From Martelella sp. NC20 (GTDB lineage Bacteria; Pseudomonadota; Alphaproteobacteria; Rhizobiales; Rhizobiaceae), in contig NZ_CP054861.1 in NCBI RefSeq assembly GCF_013459645.1, positions 1 to 64,000 on the forward strand: a stretch of 64,000 nucleotides of DNA, written 5' to 3'. Below are positions 16,603-25,194 of this stretch, in pieces. The number at the start of each line of letters is the position of its first letter. Positions within the stretch are counted from its first letter, which is position 1. Position numbers and translations under genes: made by a program. The notes under the pieces are model-generated. The model was given only the letters and a program-made list of their open reading frames with translations. It ran no database searches and was not told the DNA's origin.

Positions 16603-17967
16603 TCAGCCAAGCGACCCGGCGGTGCGGGCCAGAAATTCGTCCAGCCGGTCTGTCGTCGCTAGAGACAGACCAGCGTCGAAGGCGGCATGCGCTTCCTTTT
16701 CACCGAGTAGCGCGCCAGCGCAATCGACGAACTTTTCGCGCAGTTCATCATCGCTCATCGGGTTTGAAGGTCCGCGTCCGAACCAGGTGGAGGCCTCGGC
16801 AGTGAGAACGGCACCACCTGTCATCGTCACTACAACCTCGCCGTGATAGGCGTTATCTTCCTGATGGGCGGTGGAGGTTACCAGCGGCAAGAGGGCGGCA
16901 ACGTCATCGGTCATGAAGCTGTCGTCGGCAAAATCGCCGAGCTGCAATCGGCCTGCCGTCAGCGCCTTGGCGGTCAGGAACTGAACGGAGAACTTGGCAT
17001 CCAGCCCGGATTTCGGCTCGGGCCGGTTGGTATGCGCCAGACGGCGTTCATGGGTGCGGGTCGTGATCGCCGCGATGCTTTCGGGTGCGAACACGCCGTG
17101 CTCCGCCACCAGCTTCAAAGCCGCGTCGATCGCCGAATGCGCGCTGCCGCAACATGGATGCTGCTTGATCGCGATGCCGGGATCGAGCAGCTCCAGTGGT
17201 CCATCCCAGCCATCGAGAATGACATCGGCATCGAAATTGCCGGCGCCGTTGAACAGGTTGAAGAAGCCGTAATTGTGCTCGAATGCCTCGACGTTTGCGG
17301 TCATGCCGTTGCGGGTCAGAAGTGCTGCAAGCACGCCGTTATGTGCCGCCTGGCCGACATGCATGGGCTTGACCGGCGTTCCGAAGTTCGATTTCAGGCC
17401 CGAGGCCATGGACACCGCCATTGCAAGCGTCGTCGCCATGCCGTCGGCATCAAGGCCCAGCAACCGCGCCGAGGCCGCCGCCGCGCCGAACACGCCCAGC
17501 GTTGCGGTCGGATGCCAGCCCTTCTCATAGTGATGCGGCAGCAGGCCGCGCGCCAGCCGGGTTTCAACCTCGACGCCGGTCAGATAGGCCGTAAACACCT
17601 CAGCGGCCGTTGCCCCTTGCGTTTCGGCGAGCGCCAGAACGGCAGGCACCACCGGCGCGGAGGGATGGCCGCCCATCGTTGTCGAGCAATCGTCGAAATC
17701 GAGCGCATGGGCGGCGACGCCATTGATCATCGCCGCATGCAGAACCGAAGCTTTTCTGCCTCCGCCCCCCCAAAGGGTCGCTTCGCCCGGCGCCGATGCG
17801 ACGTCGAGAACGGACTCGAGCGCCCCGAGATAGGATGCAGACCGCCCGGCCAGCGCGACGCCGATGGTATCGATAATGGCGCGGCGAGCGATATGGACGG
17901 CCTCGGCGGGGACCGTGTCCACCGACAGGGTCAGGGCCTTTTCGGAAAGTTTTTTTGCAAAGCTCAT
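16603..17967 (-). CDS. MmgE/PrpD family protein (third of three paralogues)
   Basis: A 454-residue MmgE/PrpD-family enzyme. The family includes 2-methylcitrate dehydratase, cis-aconitate decarboxylase and iminodisuccinate epimerase. Active-site landmarks are AHALDFDDCSTTMGGHP, YEKGWHPTATLG, a Lys in TPVKPMHVGQ and the Lys/His in GIAIKQHPCC. The start follows AAGGAT and lies 5 bases after the previous stop. Without prpB or prpC nearby, a methylcitrate role is unlikely. A lyase or epimerase role on a di- or tricarboxylate is the best guess. Confidence 0.88.
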   Translation of the reverse strand: MSFAKKLSEKALTLSVDTVPAEAVHIARRAIIDTIGVALAGRSASYLGALESVLDVASAPGEATLWGGGGRKASVLHAAMINGVAAHALDFDDCSTTMGGHPSAPVVPAVLALAETQGATAAEVFTAYLTGVEVETRLARGLLPHHYEKGWHPTATLGVFGAAAASARLLGLDADGMATTLAMAVSMASGLKSNFGTPVKPMHVGQAAHNGVLAALLTRNGMTANVEAFEHNYGFFNLFNGAGNFDADVILDGWDGPLELLDPGIAIKQHPCCGSAHSAIDAALKLVAEHGVFAPESIAAITTRTHERRLAHTNRPEPKSGLDAKFSVQFLTAKALTAGRLQLGDFADDSFMTDDVAALLPLVTSTAHQEDNAYHGEVVVTMTGGAVLTAEASTWFGRGPSNPMSDDELREKFVDCAGALLGEKEAHAAFDAGLSLATTDRLDEFLARTAGSLG

Positions 17968-17972
17968 GGGAT

Positions 17973-19340
17973 TTATCCTTTTACCGGACGGGTCGAGGTC
18001 TCGATTGCGGCGACCAGATCGGAGAGGCTTGCAAGCCGGTCCAGCTTCATCAGCATCCTGAATACTTCGGCCGCCCCGCCGGCGGTTAGGCTTCGGGACG
18101 CGCAATCGAGAAACTTCTTTTCGAGCATTTCCATAGGAAGCGGCGATTCCGGACCACGACCAAGCGGCACCTCGATATGGCTCTCGAAAACCTGACCGTC
18201 CTTCATGCGCACCACGACATCGGCGCCATAGTCGGAAAAATCCTCCGGCATCTCTTCAATCCGGATCAGTTCCATGATCCGCGTCACCTCGGGATCGCCG
18301 AGCGCGGCGTCCTCGAAATGATCGAGCCGCACCGTGCCGTTCACAAGGCCGCGCGCCACCGCGTAGGACAGGCTGAACTTGGCGTTCAGCGCGCTGGTTG
18401 CGGGGTTGCGCACATGCGGCAGCAGGCGGCGCGGATGCATGCGCACGACGACATCCTCAACGGCGGTGCTATCCGGCACCGGCCCGTCATGCAGCGCGAT
18501 CACCGCGTCGATCGCAGCATGAACGCTGTAGACACACGGGTATTTCTTGATCGAGATGCCGGGGTTCATCAGATCCAGCGGTTCGCCCCAGCCGGTCAGC
18601 ATCCGGTCCGCGTCGTAGTTCCCCTTGCCGTTGAAAACCTCGAGAAAGCCTTGCGGATGTTCCAGGGCAGTGGCAGCAGCATTGACGCCCTCGGCCGCCA
18701 TCAGCGCGGCGAAAAGACCGTTGCGCGCTGCAAGGCCGGCATGCAGGGGCTTGGTGTCGGTACCGAAATTGGCCTTGATGCCGGAGGCGAGCGAGGCCGC
18801 CATCGAGATCGCGTCGGCCATGCGTTTCGCGTCCAGCTTCAGGAGGATGCCCGCCGAAACCACCGCGCCGAAAATCCCGAGCGTGGCGGTCGGGTGCCAG
18901 CCCTTTTCATAATGGGCGAAATTGACGCCGCGGGCAAAGCGGGTCGCGGCCTCGACGCCGATTACATAAGCGTCGAGAAACGCGCGACCGGAGATCTCCA
19001 AGGACTCGGCAAGCGGCAGGATGGCGGGAATGATGATCACGGTGGGATGGCCGGACAGCGACTTGCTGGTGTCGTCATAATCCAGCGCGTGACCCGAAAC
19101 GCCGTTGACGAAGGCCGCATCCAGTCGCCCGAGCCTTTCGGTCCGTCCAAGGACATGGCAGGGACCGTCTCCCTGAACGCCTCTCAGAAGCGCTGCTTCG
19201 GTGGTGGCTGTCGGCGCGCCGAGCAGCGCACAGCCGATCATGTCGGCAATCGCGTCGCGGGCAAAGCCGAGCGCCGTCGGGTCGAAACCGCCCGGATCGA
19301 GCGCCAGCGCGCGGGTTGCAAGTTCATGAGAAAGCGACAT
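17973..19340 (-). CDS. MmgE/PrpD family protein (second of three paralogues)
   Basis: A 455-residue paralogue of its neighbours. It keeps the GHALDYDDTSKSLSGHP, HYEKGWHPTATLGIFG, DTKPLHAGLA and GISIKKYPC motifs, so both the Asp/His and the Lys positions are present. It differs from the others around the CC pair, reading KKYPCVYSVH where they have HPCCGSAH or YPCCAFVH, which may change substrate choice. Its start lies 1 base after the previous stop, so translation is coupled. Confidence 0.88.
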   Translation of the reverse strand: MSLSHELATRALALDPGGFDPTALGFARDAIADMIGCALLGAPTATTEAALLRGVQGDGPCHVLGRTERLGRLDAAFVNGVSGHALDYDDTSKSLSGHPTVIIIPAILPLAESLEISGRAFLDAYVIGVEAATRFARGVNFAHYEKGWHPTATLGIFGAVVSAGILLKLDAKRMADAISMAASLASGIKANFGTDTKPLHAGLAARNGLFAALMAAEGVNAAATALEHPQGFLEVFNGKGNYDADRMLTGWGEPLDLMNPGISIKKYPCVYSVHAAIDAVIALHDGPVPDSTAVEDVVVRMHPRRLLPHVRNPATSALNAKFSLSYAVARGLVNGTVRLDHFEDAALGDPEVTRIMELIRIEEMPEDFSDYGADVVVRMKDGQVFESHIEVPLGRGPESPLPMEMLEKKFLDCASRSLTAGGAAEVFRMLMKLDRLASLSDLVAAIETSTRPVKG

Positions 19341-19341
19341 C

Positions 19342-20721
19342 CTATTCCTCCGAAGATACCGTCTGTAGGGCAGCCCGATCCGCAGCGCCCGCGACCGCCT
19401 CTGAGACGGGGGCGAAATCGGCGTGCTGGTCGAGCGACATGAGAATGGTGAAAAGCGCCTCGCCCTGCGCGGGCATCAGGCAGTGAGAAACGCAATCGTC
19501 GAATTTCCGCCGAAACTCCGACGTGGTCATGGGATTGGCCGGATCGCGGCCCATGGCGACCCTGGCGGACGCCGTGAGCCGTCGACCGTCCTCCAGGCTG
19601 ACATGCACGTGGCCGAGCGAAAGATCGTCATCATGCGCGCGCAAGGTCACCTTTTCGGCGAGCCTCGTCACATCCCGCTCGCCAAGCCGATCCGGTGTGA
19701 AATCCCCAAGGCCGACGGCGCCGTCGATCAGCGCGCGGGCCGTCAGGTACTGCGTCGAGAACTTCGCATCGAGCCCGTCCGTAGGGCGCGGCCTGTCGAT
19801 ATTGCCCAGACGTTTGCCGTTGAGCACGACCTCGACCTCGGTCACCAGCGTCGCGCCGATTTCGGCCCGAAGCGAGGCCGCCGCGTCGATGGCGCAATGC
19901 ACGAATGCGCAACAGGGATATTGCTTGACCGCGATACCCGGAGACAACAGAGCGTAGGCCCTCCCCCAGCCCCTGATTGCGGGCTCGATATCCGGGTCGT
20001 CGCTGCCGCCGAACGCCTTGAGAAAGCCAAAGCGATGTTCGAGCGCGGTATCGCGCGCCGTAAACCCGGCCTCCGCCAGCAGCGCCGCCTGAAGCCCGTT
20101 CCGATTGGCCTGTCCGGCATGAAACGGCTTGGTCATGGTGCCGGAATTGGCCCTGAGGCCTGCAGCGCTGGAGGCCGCAATTGCCATGGCGATCGCCAGC
20201 CGCTCCTGATCGAGGCCGATCAATCGACCACAGGCGACTGCCGCCCCGATAACGCCGAAGGTCACGGTCGGGTGCCAGCCTCGCTCGGCATGGGCCGGAT
20301 TGGCGATCCGGGCCAGCCGTATCTCGACTTCCAGCCCGGCGACAAAGGCCGTCAACACTTCGCTGCCGGGCTTGTTGCGTGCCTCGGCCAGCGCAAATAA
20401 CGCGGGCACAATCGAGACGGAGGGATGCCCGTCCATCTCGAGATTGCAGTCGTCATAGTCAAGCGCGTGGGCAGCGATACCGTTGCGTTGCGCCGCATCC
20501 AGCGGGTGCAGCCGATCGACGGAGCCGAACACCTGGCAGGGTCCGGGCGCTGCGGAAAGGACGGAGCCAGCCAATTGCGCGACCGGCGTACCCGTGCCGG
20601 CGAGCGCACAGGCCAACGTGTCGGTAAAGGCGCGCGTGGCCCAGTCGGCCGCGGCTTCAGTCAGGTCACGCCTGCAAAGCCCTGCCGCGAGACCCGCGAG
20701 GGTGAGTGTCAAAGAGGACAC
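19342..20721 (-). CDS. MmgE/PrpD family protein (first of three paralogues)
   Basis: A 459-residue MmgE/PrpD protein, the first of three in a row. The start is GTG at 20721, preceded by AGGAG at a good distance. Motifs are AHALDYDDCNLEMDGHP, HAERGWHPTVTFG (RGW in place of KGW), MTKPFHAGQA and GIAVKQYPCC. It follows the ABC importer genes after a strong terminator-like hairpin, so its expression may be lower than the importer's or may depend on read-through. Confidence 0.88.
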   Translation of the reverse strand: MSSLTLTLAGLAAGLCRRDLTEAAADWATRAFTDTLACALAGTGTPVAQLAGSVLSAAPGPCQVFGSVDRLHPLDAAQRNGIAAHALDYDDCNLEMDGHPSVSIVPALFALAEARNKPGSEVLTAFVAGLEVEIRLARIANPAHAERGWHPTVTFGVIGAAVACGRLIGLDQERLAIAMAIAASSAAGLRANSGTMTKPFHAGQANRNGLQAALLAEAGFTARDTALEHRFGFLKAFGGSDDPDIEPAIRGWGRAYALLSPGIAVKQYPCCAFVHCAIDAAASLRAEIGATLVTEVEVVLNGKRLGNIDRPRPTDGLDAKFSTQYLTARALIDGAVGLGDFTPDRLGERDVTRLAEKVTLRAHDDDLSLGHVHVSLEDGRRLTASARVAMGRDPANPMTTSEFRRKFDDCVSHCLMPAQGEALFTILMSLDQHADFAPVSEAVAGAADRAALQTVSSEE

Positions 20722-20735
20722 GGGATAGTCTCCTG

Positions 20736-20765
20736 AAAAAACGGAGCGTCCGGCCGGACGCTCCG
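20736..20765 (-). terminator. Rho-independent terminator between aapP and the MmgE/PrpD genes
   Basis: On the minus strand a perfect 10-bp stem (CGGAGCGTCC / GGACGCTCCG) with a GGCC loop is directly followed by six T residues. It starts 7 bases after the aapP stop. All features of an intrinsic terminator are present, yet the next gene starts only 14 bases further on, so it probably acts as an attenuator within a longer operon. Confidence 0.9.
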
Positions 20766-20772
20766 GCTAGCG

Positions 20773-21570
20773 TCAATGCTTGAGAATCTGGTCGAGAAAG
20801 TTGCGTGTGCGCGCGTGCTTCGGATTGCCGAAGAACTCTTCCGGGACCCCGCTTTCAACGATCTGGCCGTCCGCCATCAGCACCACATTGTCGGCCACGG
20901 TGCGGGCAAAGCCCATCTCGTGGGTGACGCAGACCATGGTCATGCCGCTTTCGGCCAGTTCGATCATGGTATCGAGCACTTCCTTGATCATCTCGGGATC
21001 AAGCGCGGAGGTCGGCTCGTCGAACAGCATGATCTCGGGCTGCATGCACAGCGAGCGGGCAATCGCCACGCGCTGCTGCTGCCCGCCCGAGAGTTGCAGC
21101 GGGTACTTCTGCGCCTGCTCAGGAATGCGGACCTTTTCGAGGAACTGCATCGCCAGTTCCTCGGCGGATTTCTTGCTCATCTTGCGCACCAGCATCGGGC
21201 CGAGCGTCAGATTGTCGATCACGCTCAGATGCGGGAACAGGTTGAACGACTGGAACACCATGCCGATATTGCGGCGGATTGCCTCGATGTTCTTGATGTT
21301 CTCGTTCATCTCGACGCCATCGACAATGATCGTGCCTTGCTGGTGCTCCTCCAGCCTGTTGATGCAGCGGATCAGCGTGGATTTTCCCGATCCGGAAGGC
21401 CCGCAGATCACGACCCTTTCGCCCTTGGCCACATCCAGGCTCACATCCTGAAGCACTTTGAAATTACCGAACCACTTCGAAACGTTGCGCATCTCGATCA
21501 TCGCGGCGGCGTCGGATTGTCTGTGCGCCGGCGTGGTCGCGACAGAGGTTTCAGAAAGATTTGCGGACAT
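20773..21570 (-). CDS. aapP: Amino acid ABC transporter ATP-binding protein AapP
   Basis: A 265-residue ATPase of a polar amino-acid importer. Walker A is GPSGSGKST, the Q-loop is [10 protein letters not shown], the signature is LSGGQQQR, Walker B is [12 protein letters not shown], and the switch His is in [17 protein letters not shown] fits a start at 21570 better than the in-frame ATG at 21579. It drives the AapQ/AapM channel encoded just upstream, on the inner face of the membrane. Confidence 0.93.
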   Translation of the reverse strand: MSANLSETSVATTPAHRQSDAAAMIEMRNVSKWFGNFKVLQDVSLDVAKGERVVICGPSGSGKSTLIRCINRLEEHQQGTIIVDGVEMNENIKNIEAIRRNIGMVFQSFNLFPHLSVIDNLTLGPMLVRKMSKKSAEELAMQFLEKVRIPEQAQKYPLQLSGGQQQRVAIARSLCMQPEIMLFDEPTSALDPEMIKEVLDTMIELAESGMTMVCVTHEMGFARTVADNVVLMADGQIVESGVPEEFFGNPKHARTRNFLDQILKH

Positions 21571-21594
21571 GAAAGTCATCCTTTCCAGCCATGT

Positions 21595-22716
21595 TCAGAT
21601 ACGGCCCGTGTTGACCCATTTCTCGACCTGACGCGCATAGAGCGACAGCGAATAGCCGAAGAAGAGGTAGATGGCGGCGACAAAGAGATAGGCCTCGACA
21701 TAGTAGCGGCGCCAGAGCGGGTCCTGCATGACCGCGGTGGTTGCCGTCAGGATGTCGAAGAGGCCGATGATGATGACGAAGGAGGTATTCTTCATCGCGG
21801 CGATGATATGATTGGTGATCGCCGGCAGGCTGATCCGCAGTGCCTGCGGCAGGATGATGCGGGTCGTGGTCTGCCAATAGGTCAGGTTGAGCGAGGCTGC
21901 GGCCTCGTACTGCCCCTTCGGAATGGCCTGTAGACCGCCGCGGATCACCTCGGCCTGATAGCAGGCGAAGAAGATCGCAATGCCGATCACCACCCTGAGC
22001 AGCTTGTTGACCTCAACGCCTGCCGGCAGAAACAGCGGAAACACGTTGACCGCCACGAACAGGATGGTGATCAGCGGCACCCCGCGCAGCGCCTCGATAA
22101 AGACCACCGAGAAGCCCTTGGCCACCGGCAGCGGAGAGCGTCGCCCAAGCGCCAGCAGCACCGCCACCGGCATGCCGATCAGCACCGTGCCCGAAAACAG
22201 GATCATGGTCAGCGGCAGCCCGCCCCAATCGGTGCTGGGCACGAACGGCAACCCGAAGACGCCGCCGAACAACATCACGAAGATCGATGTCACCGAGACG
22301 ATCCAGAACGGAACAAGCAGCTTGAGGTTCCAGAACCGCGGGGGCAGCGAGACGACCACGGTGATGAGATAGATCGCCATCATCACCACCAGACGCCACT
22401 GCTGGTCGTAGGGGTAGAGGCCAAACAGCATCGGTCGGTGCTTTTCGACGATCACTGCCCAACATGCTCCGGTCGCCGCGCGGCAGACGGCGGGATCGGT
22501 GGTATAGAATACCGCGTCGAGAATGCCCCAGTTCAGCACGAACCAGAAGAAACGCAGCAGGCATGCGGCCACGACCACCGTCAGAATGGTCTGCGGGATG
22601 GAGTTGAACAGGTTCTTTCCGGCCCACTCGCCAAAGGACAGTTTGGCATTGGGGTCGAACTCTTCCATGGTGTGGACGGTCGCGGCCACCTTTGGCGCGC
22701 TCAGAGAATGTGTCAT
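21595..22716 (-). CDS. aapM: Amino acid ABC transporter permease AapM
   Basis: A 373-residue permease with an N-terminal extension and a C-terminal block of five helices, as in AapM/BztC. The EAA-type loop that contacts the ATPase is seen in YQAEVIRGGLQAIPKGQYEAA, with LNLTYWQTTTRIILPQALR after it. It starts 5 bases after the aapQ stop with AAGGAG in front. It forms the inner-membrane channel with AapQ. Confidence 0.92.
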   Translation of the reverse strand: MTHSLSAPKVAATVHTMEEFDPNAKLSFGEWAGKNLFNSIPQTILTVVVAACLLRFFWFVLNWGILDAVFYTTDPAVCRAATGACWAVIVEKHRPMLFGLYPYDQQWRLVVMMAIYLITVVVSLPPRFWNLKLLVPFWIVSVTSIFVMLFGGVFGLPFVPSTDWGGLPLTMILFSGTVLIGMPVAVLLALGRRSPLPVAKGFSVVFIEALRGVPLITILFVAVNVFPLFLPAGVEVNKLLRVVIGIAIFFACYQAEVIRGGLQAIPKGQYEAAASLNLTYWQTTTRIILPQALRISLPAITNHIIAAMKNTSFVIIIGLFDILTATTAVMQDPLWRRYYVEAYLFVAAIYLFFGYSLSLYARQVEKWVNTGRI

Positions 22717-22721
22717 CGCCG

Positions 22722-23918
22722 TTACCGCTCCTTGATCGCCACGAGGCGGTTGTAGAAATTCATAAGGGTCGAGGTGACAATGCTGATGGTCAGATAGACC
22801 AGCATCATCACGGCGATGGCCTCCACGGCCTGGCCGGTCTGGTTCATCACCGTGTTGCCGATATTGACGAGGTCGGGATAGCCGACGATGACGGCGATCG
22901 AGCTGTTCTTGATCAGGCTGACATACTGGCTTGTGAGCGGCGGCACGATCACCCGCAGCGCCTGCGGCAGCACCACGTAACGCATCACGAAGCGCGGCTT
23001 GAGCCCGATCGAACGGGCCGCCTCAACCTGCCCCTTCGGCGTTGCCTGAAGGCCTGCCCTCACGATTTCGGCGATGAAGCCCGAGGCATAGAGCGAGATC
23101 CCGACGAGCAGCGCCGTGAACTCCGGCGAGATCGTTGCGCCGCCTTTGAAATTGAACCCTTTCAGGGCCGGAACGCTGAGTTCGGTGGGCGTTCCCCCGA
23201 CAAGCCAGACCAAAGCCGGCAGGCCGACGATAAGCGCGACCGACGGCCAAAGCATATCGATGTACTGGCCGGTCTTCTCGCGATGCCGGCGCGCCAGATG
23301 GCTACCGACAATCGCAAGGATGATGCCTGCCGCCAGGGCCAGACCCATGAACGCATGGATCGGATCCGTGCTTGGTACGGGAAAGGAGAGGCCACGGTTT
23401 GTGAGAAAGACAAATCCGCCGAAATCGATGGCGTCGCGCGCGCTCGGCAGGTTGCGCAGCACCACCGCCCAGAAGATCACCTGAAGGATCACCGGAATAT
23501 TGCGAACAATCTCGACATAGCCGGTGGCCACCTTCGACAGCAGCCAGTTGCTCGAAACCCGCGCGAAACCGACCAGGAACCCCAGAATGGTGGCCAGAAC
23601 AATGCCCGCCGCCGAAACGGTGAGCGTGTTAAAGAGGCCCACCAGAAATGCGCGGCCAAACGTATCGGTGGCGCTGTAGGGGATGACCGTCTCGCCGATA
23701 TCGAACTGCGCATCCTGCTCCAGGAACCCGAAGCCGGTTGCGATACTCTGTGCATTGAGATTTTCAATGATGTTGCGATACAGGTACAGCCCCGCCATGA
23801 TGACGAGGAACGCCATCACCACCTGGGCCGCAATCGTGCGAAACGTCTTGCTGTAGAGAATATTGCCGAGCGTCGGGCGGGGCCTGCCGCCGTGTACGCT
23901 CTCATCGAGGTGAGACAC
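22722..23918 (-). CDS. aapQ: Amino acid ABC transporter permease AapQ
   Basis: A permease of about 400 residues of the AapQ/BztB type. It has an N-terminal helix, a large middle section and a C-terminal channel block with FIAEIVRAGLQATPKGQVEAA and VMRYVVLPQALRVIVPPL. Two starts are possible. GTG 23918 has AGGAG six bases in front and is chosen here (398 residues); ATG 23951 lacks a Shine-Dalgarno and gives 409. It works with AapM, AapP and AapJ. Confidence 0.92.
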   Translation of the reverse strand: MSHLDESVHGGRPRPTLGNILYSKTFRTIAAQVVMAFLVIMAGLYLYRNIIENLNAQSIATGFGFLEQDAQFDIGETVIPYSATDTFGRAFLVGLFNTLTVSAAGIVLATILGFLVGFARVSSNWLLSKVATGYVEIVRNIPVILQVIFWAVVLRNLPSARDAIDFGGFVFLTNRGLSFPVPSTDPIHAFMGLALAAGIILAIVGSHLARRHREKTGQYIDMLWPSVALIVGLPALVWLVGGTPTELSVPALKGFNFKGGATISPEFTALLVGISLYASGFIAEIVRAGLQATPKGQVEAARSIGLKPRFVMRYVVLPQALRVIVPPLTSQYVSLIKNSSIAVIVGYPDLVNIGNTVMNQTGQAVEAIAVMMLVYLTISIVTSTLMNFYNRLVAIKER

Positions 23919-23955
23919 TTGTCGCTCCTGCCTGGAAAGTGGTTCCCGCATGATC

Positions 23956-23996
23956 GGGTGACCGCCGCCTGACAGCCATGCCGCGGCGACGGTCCC
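23956..23996 (-). promoter_or_regulatory. Imperfect stem-loop between aapJ and aapQ
   Basis: On the minus strand GGGACCGTCGCCGC can pair with GCGGCGGTCACCC through about ten base pairs with a three-base bulge and a 14-base loop. It starts 12 bases after the aapJ stop. It is probably an mRNA-stabilising hairpin that favours binding-protein expression. Confidence 0.45.
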
Positions 23997-24007
23997 GAGT
24001 TGTCGGC

Positions 24008-25042
24008 TTACTTGATGGGGAAACCGTACAAGAGGCCGCCGTCGACCCAGAGACTGTTCAGGTCGCGATCAAGCGGCGTCGCGCTGTCCGGCCCGAAGTG
24101 CTGCTCGTATATCTCGCCATAGTTTCCGACCTGAGTCACGATGTTGTAGGCCCAGTCCTCGTCAAGGCCGAGTTTTGCCCCGTAATCGCCGGTGGTTCCC
24201 AGCAGCGACTGGATGTTGACGTCATCCGACGCCTTCATTTCCTCGGCATTCTGCGAGGTGACGCCCAGTTCTTCCGCATCGAAGGTCGCATAGACCACCC
24301 ATTTCACCAGATCGTACCACTGGTCGTCGCCCTGGCGGACGGCGGGAGCAAGCGGTTCCTTGGAGAAGATGCCGGGCAGGAGCACGTGCTCTTCCGGGTC
24401 GGTCGTGTCATAGGCGCGAACGCCCGGCAGAGCGGCCTTGTCCTTGGTCAGCGCATCGCAGCGGCCGGTAACATAGGCATCGACGAGCTGCTTGTTGTTC
24501 TCGATCACGACGGGCGTGTAATCCATGCCGCGCGACTTGAAGATCTGCGCAACGTTCCGCTCCGTCGTGGAACCCGGCGCCACGCAGATCGTTGCTCCGT
24601 CCAGATCCTCAACCGTCTCGACCCCCGAGCCCGCATGCACGAGAAAGCCCGTGCCGGTGTAGAAGATCGGCGGCGCGAAATTCAGGCCGAGCGCCGTGTC
24701 GCGACCCAGCGTCGCGGTGACGTTACGGACAAGAACGTCAACCTCGCCGGACTGGATGGCCGGAAAGCGCTGCTGCGAGGACAGCGCGACGAAGCGGACT
24801 TTGCTCGCGTCACCGAAAATCGCGGCCGCAATGGCATGGCAATAATCGACTTCAAGCCCGGCCCAGTTGCCCTGGCTGTCCGGCGCCGCAAAGCCGTGAC
24901 GCGCTGGATGCACGCCGCAAAGCAGCTCGCCGCGTTCCTTCACCGTCGCGAGCGTATCCCCCGAATCAGCGTGTGCCGCGGGGGCAAGAAGCGCTGTCCC
25001 GACAGCGAGGCCAGAAAGCATGGATTTGTAAATATTGGTCAT
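24008..25042 (-). CDS. aapJ: Amino acid ABC transporter substrate-binding protein AapJ
   Basis: A 344-residue periplasmic binding protein of the AapJ/BztA type. ATG 25042 follows GAGGG and starts a signal peptide that ends near APAAHAD. The mature protein begins with LATVKERGELLCGVHPARHGFA, has GLEVDYCHAIAAAIFGD, and carries an Arg in VRNVT where amino-acid binding proteins hold the carboxylate. It is the first gene of the minus-strand operon and is transcribed away from the metC-like gene. Confidence 0.93.
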   Translation of the reverse strand: MTNIYKSMLSGLAVGTALLAPAAHADSGDTLATVKERGELLCGVHPARHGFAAPDSQGNWAGLEVDYCHAIAAAIFGDASKVRFVALSSQQRFPAIQSGEVDVLVRNVTATLGRDTALGLNFAPPIFYTGTGFLVHAGSGVETVEDLDGATICVAPGSTTERNVAQIFKSRGMDYTPVVIENNKQLVDAYVTGRCDALTKDKAALPGVRAYDTTDPEEHVLLPGIFSKEPLAPAVRQGDDQWYDLVKWVVYATFDAEELGVTSQNAEEMKASDDVNIQSLLGTTGDYGAKLGLDEDWAYNIVTQVGNYGEIYEQHFGPDSATPLDRDLNSLWVDGGLLYGFPIK

Positions 25043-25130
25043 TTTTCCCTCTTCTGTTGGAAGTCGAAAGCCTCGGATCTTCCCGCTTTTTCCGCGGGTT
25101 GCGATCCAATATTGACGTTTCTTGAAGCTA

Positions 25131-25138
25131 TGTATACA
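25131..25138. promoter_or_regulatory. TGTATACA palindrome in the aapJ/metC divergent region
   Basis: A perfect 8-bp palindrome between the divergent aapJ and metC-like genes, in the longer context CTATGTATACAAGTG. A GTATAC core also lies upstream of the nearby GntR gene at 26423. FadR-subfamily GntR proteins bind short inverted repeats of this kind, so it is a candidate operator for that regulator. Confidence 0.45.
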
Positions 25139-25194
25139 AGTGTTTTCATAAAAGTGCAACGGTTTCCAGAAATATCCTATCGTGAAAGCAGACA

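Noticed and set aside
16843..18195. Long plus-strand frames opposite the MmgE/PrpD genes
   Set aside because: They mirror the coding strand of a conserved family and have no domain or Shine-Dalgarno of their own.
16603..20721. The MmgE/PrpD trio as a methylcitrate (propionate) pathway
   Set aside because: No prpB, prpC or acnD gene is near, and the importer is for amino acids, so 2-methylcitrate dehydratase is not a supported call.
25043..25194. A SAM-type riboswitch in front of the metC-like gene
   Set aside because: The 152-base gap shows no conserved riboswitch core that I can recognise; only a short palindrome and a small hairpin are visible.
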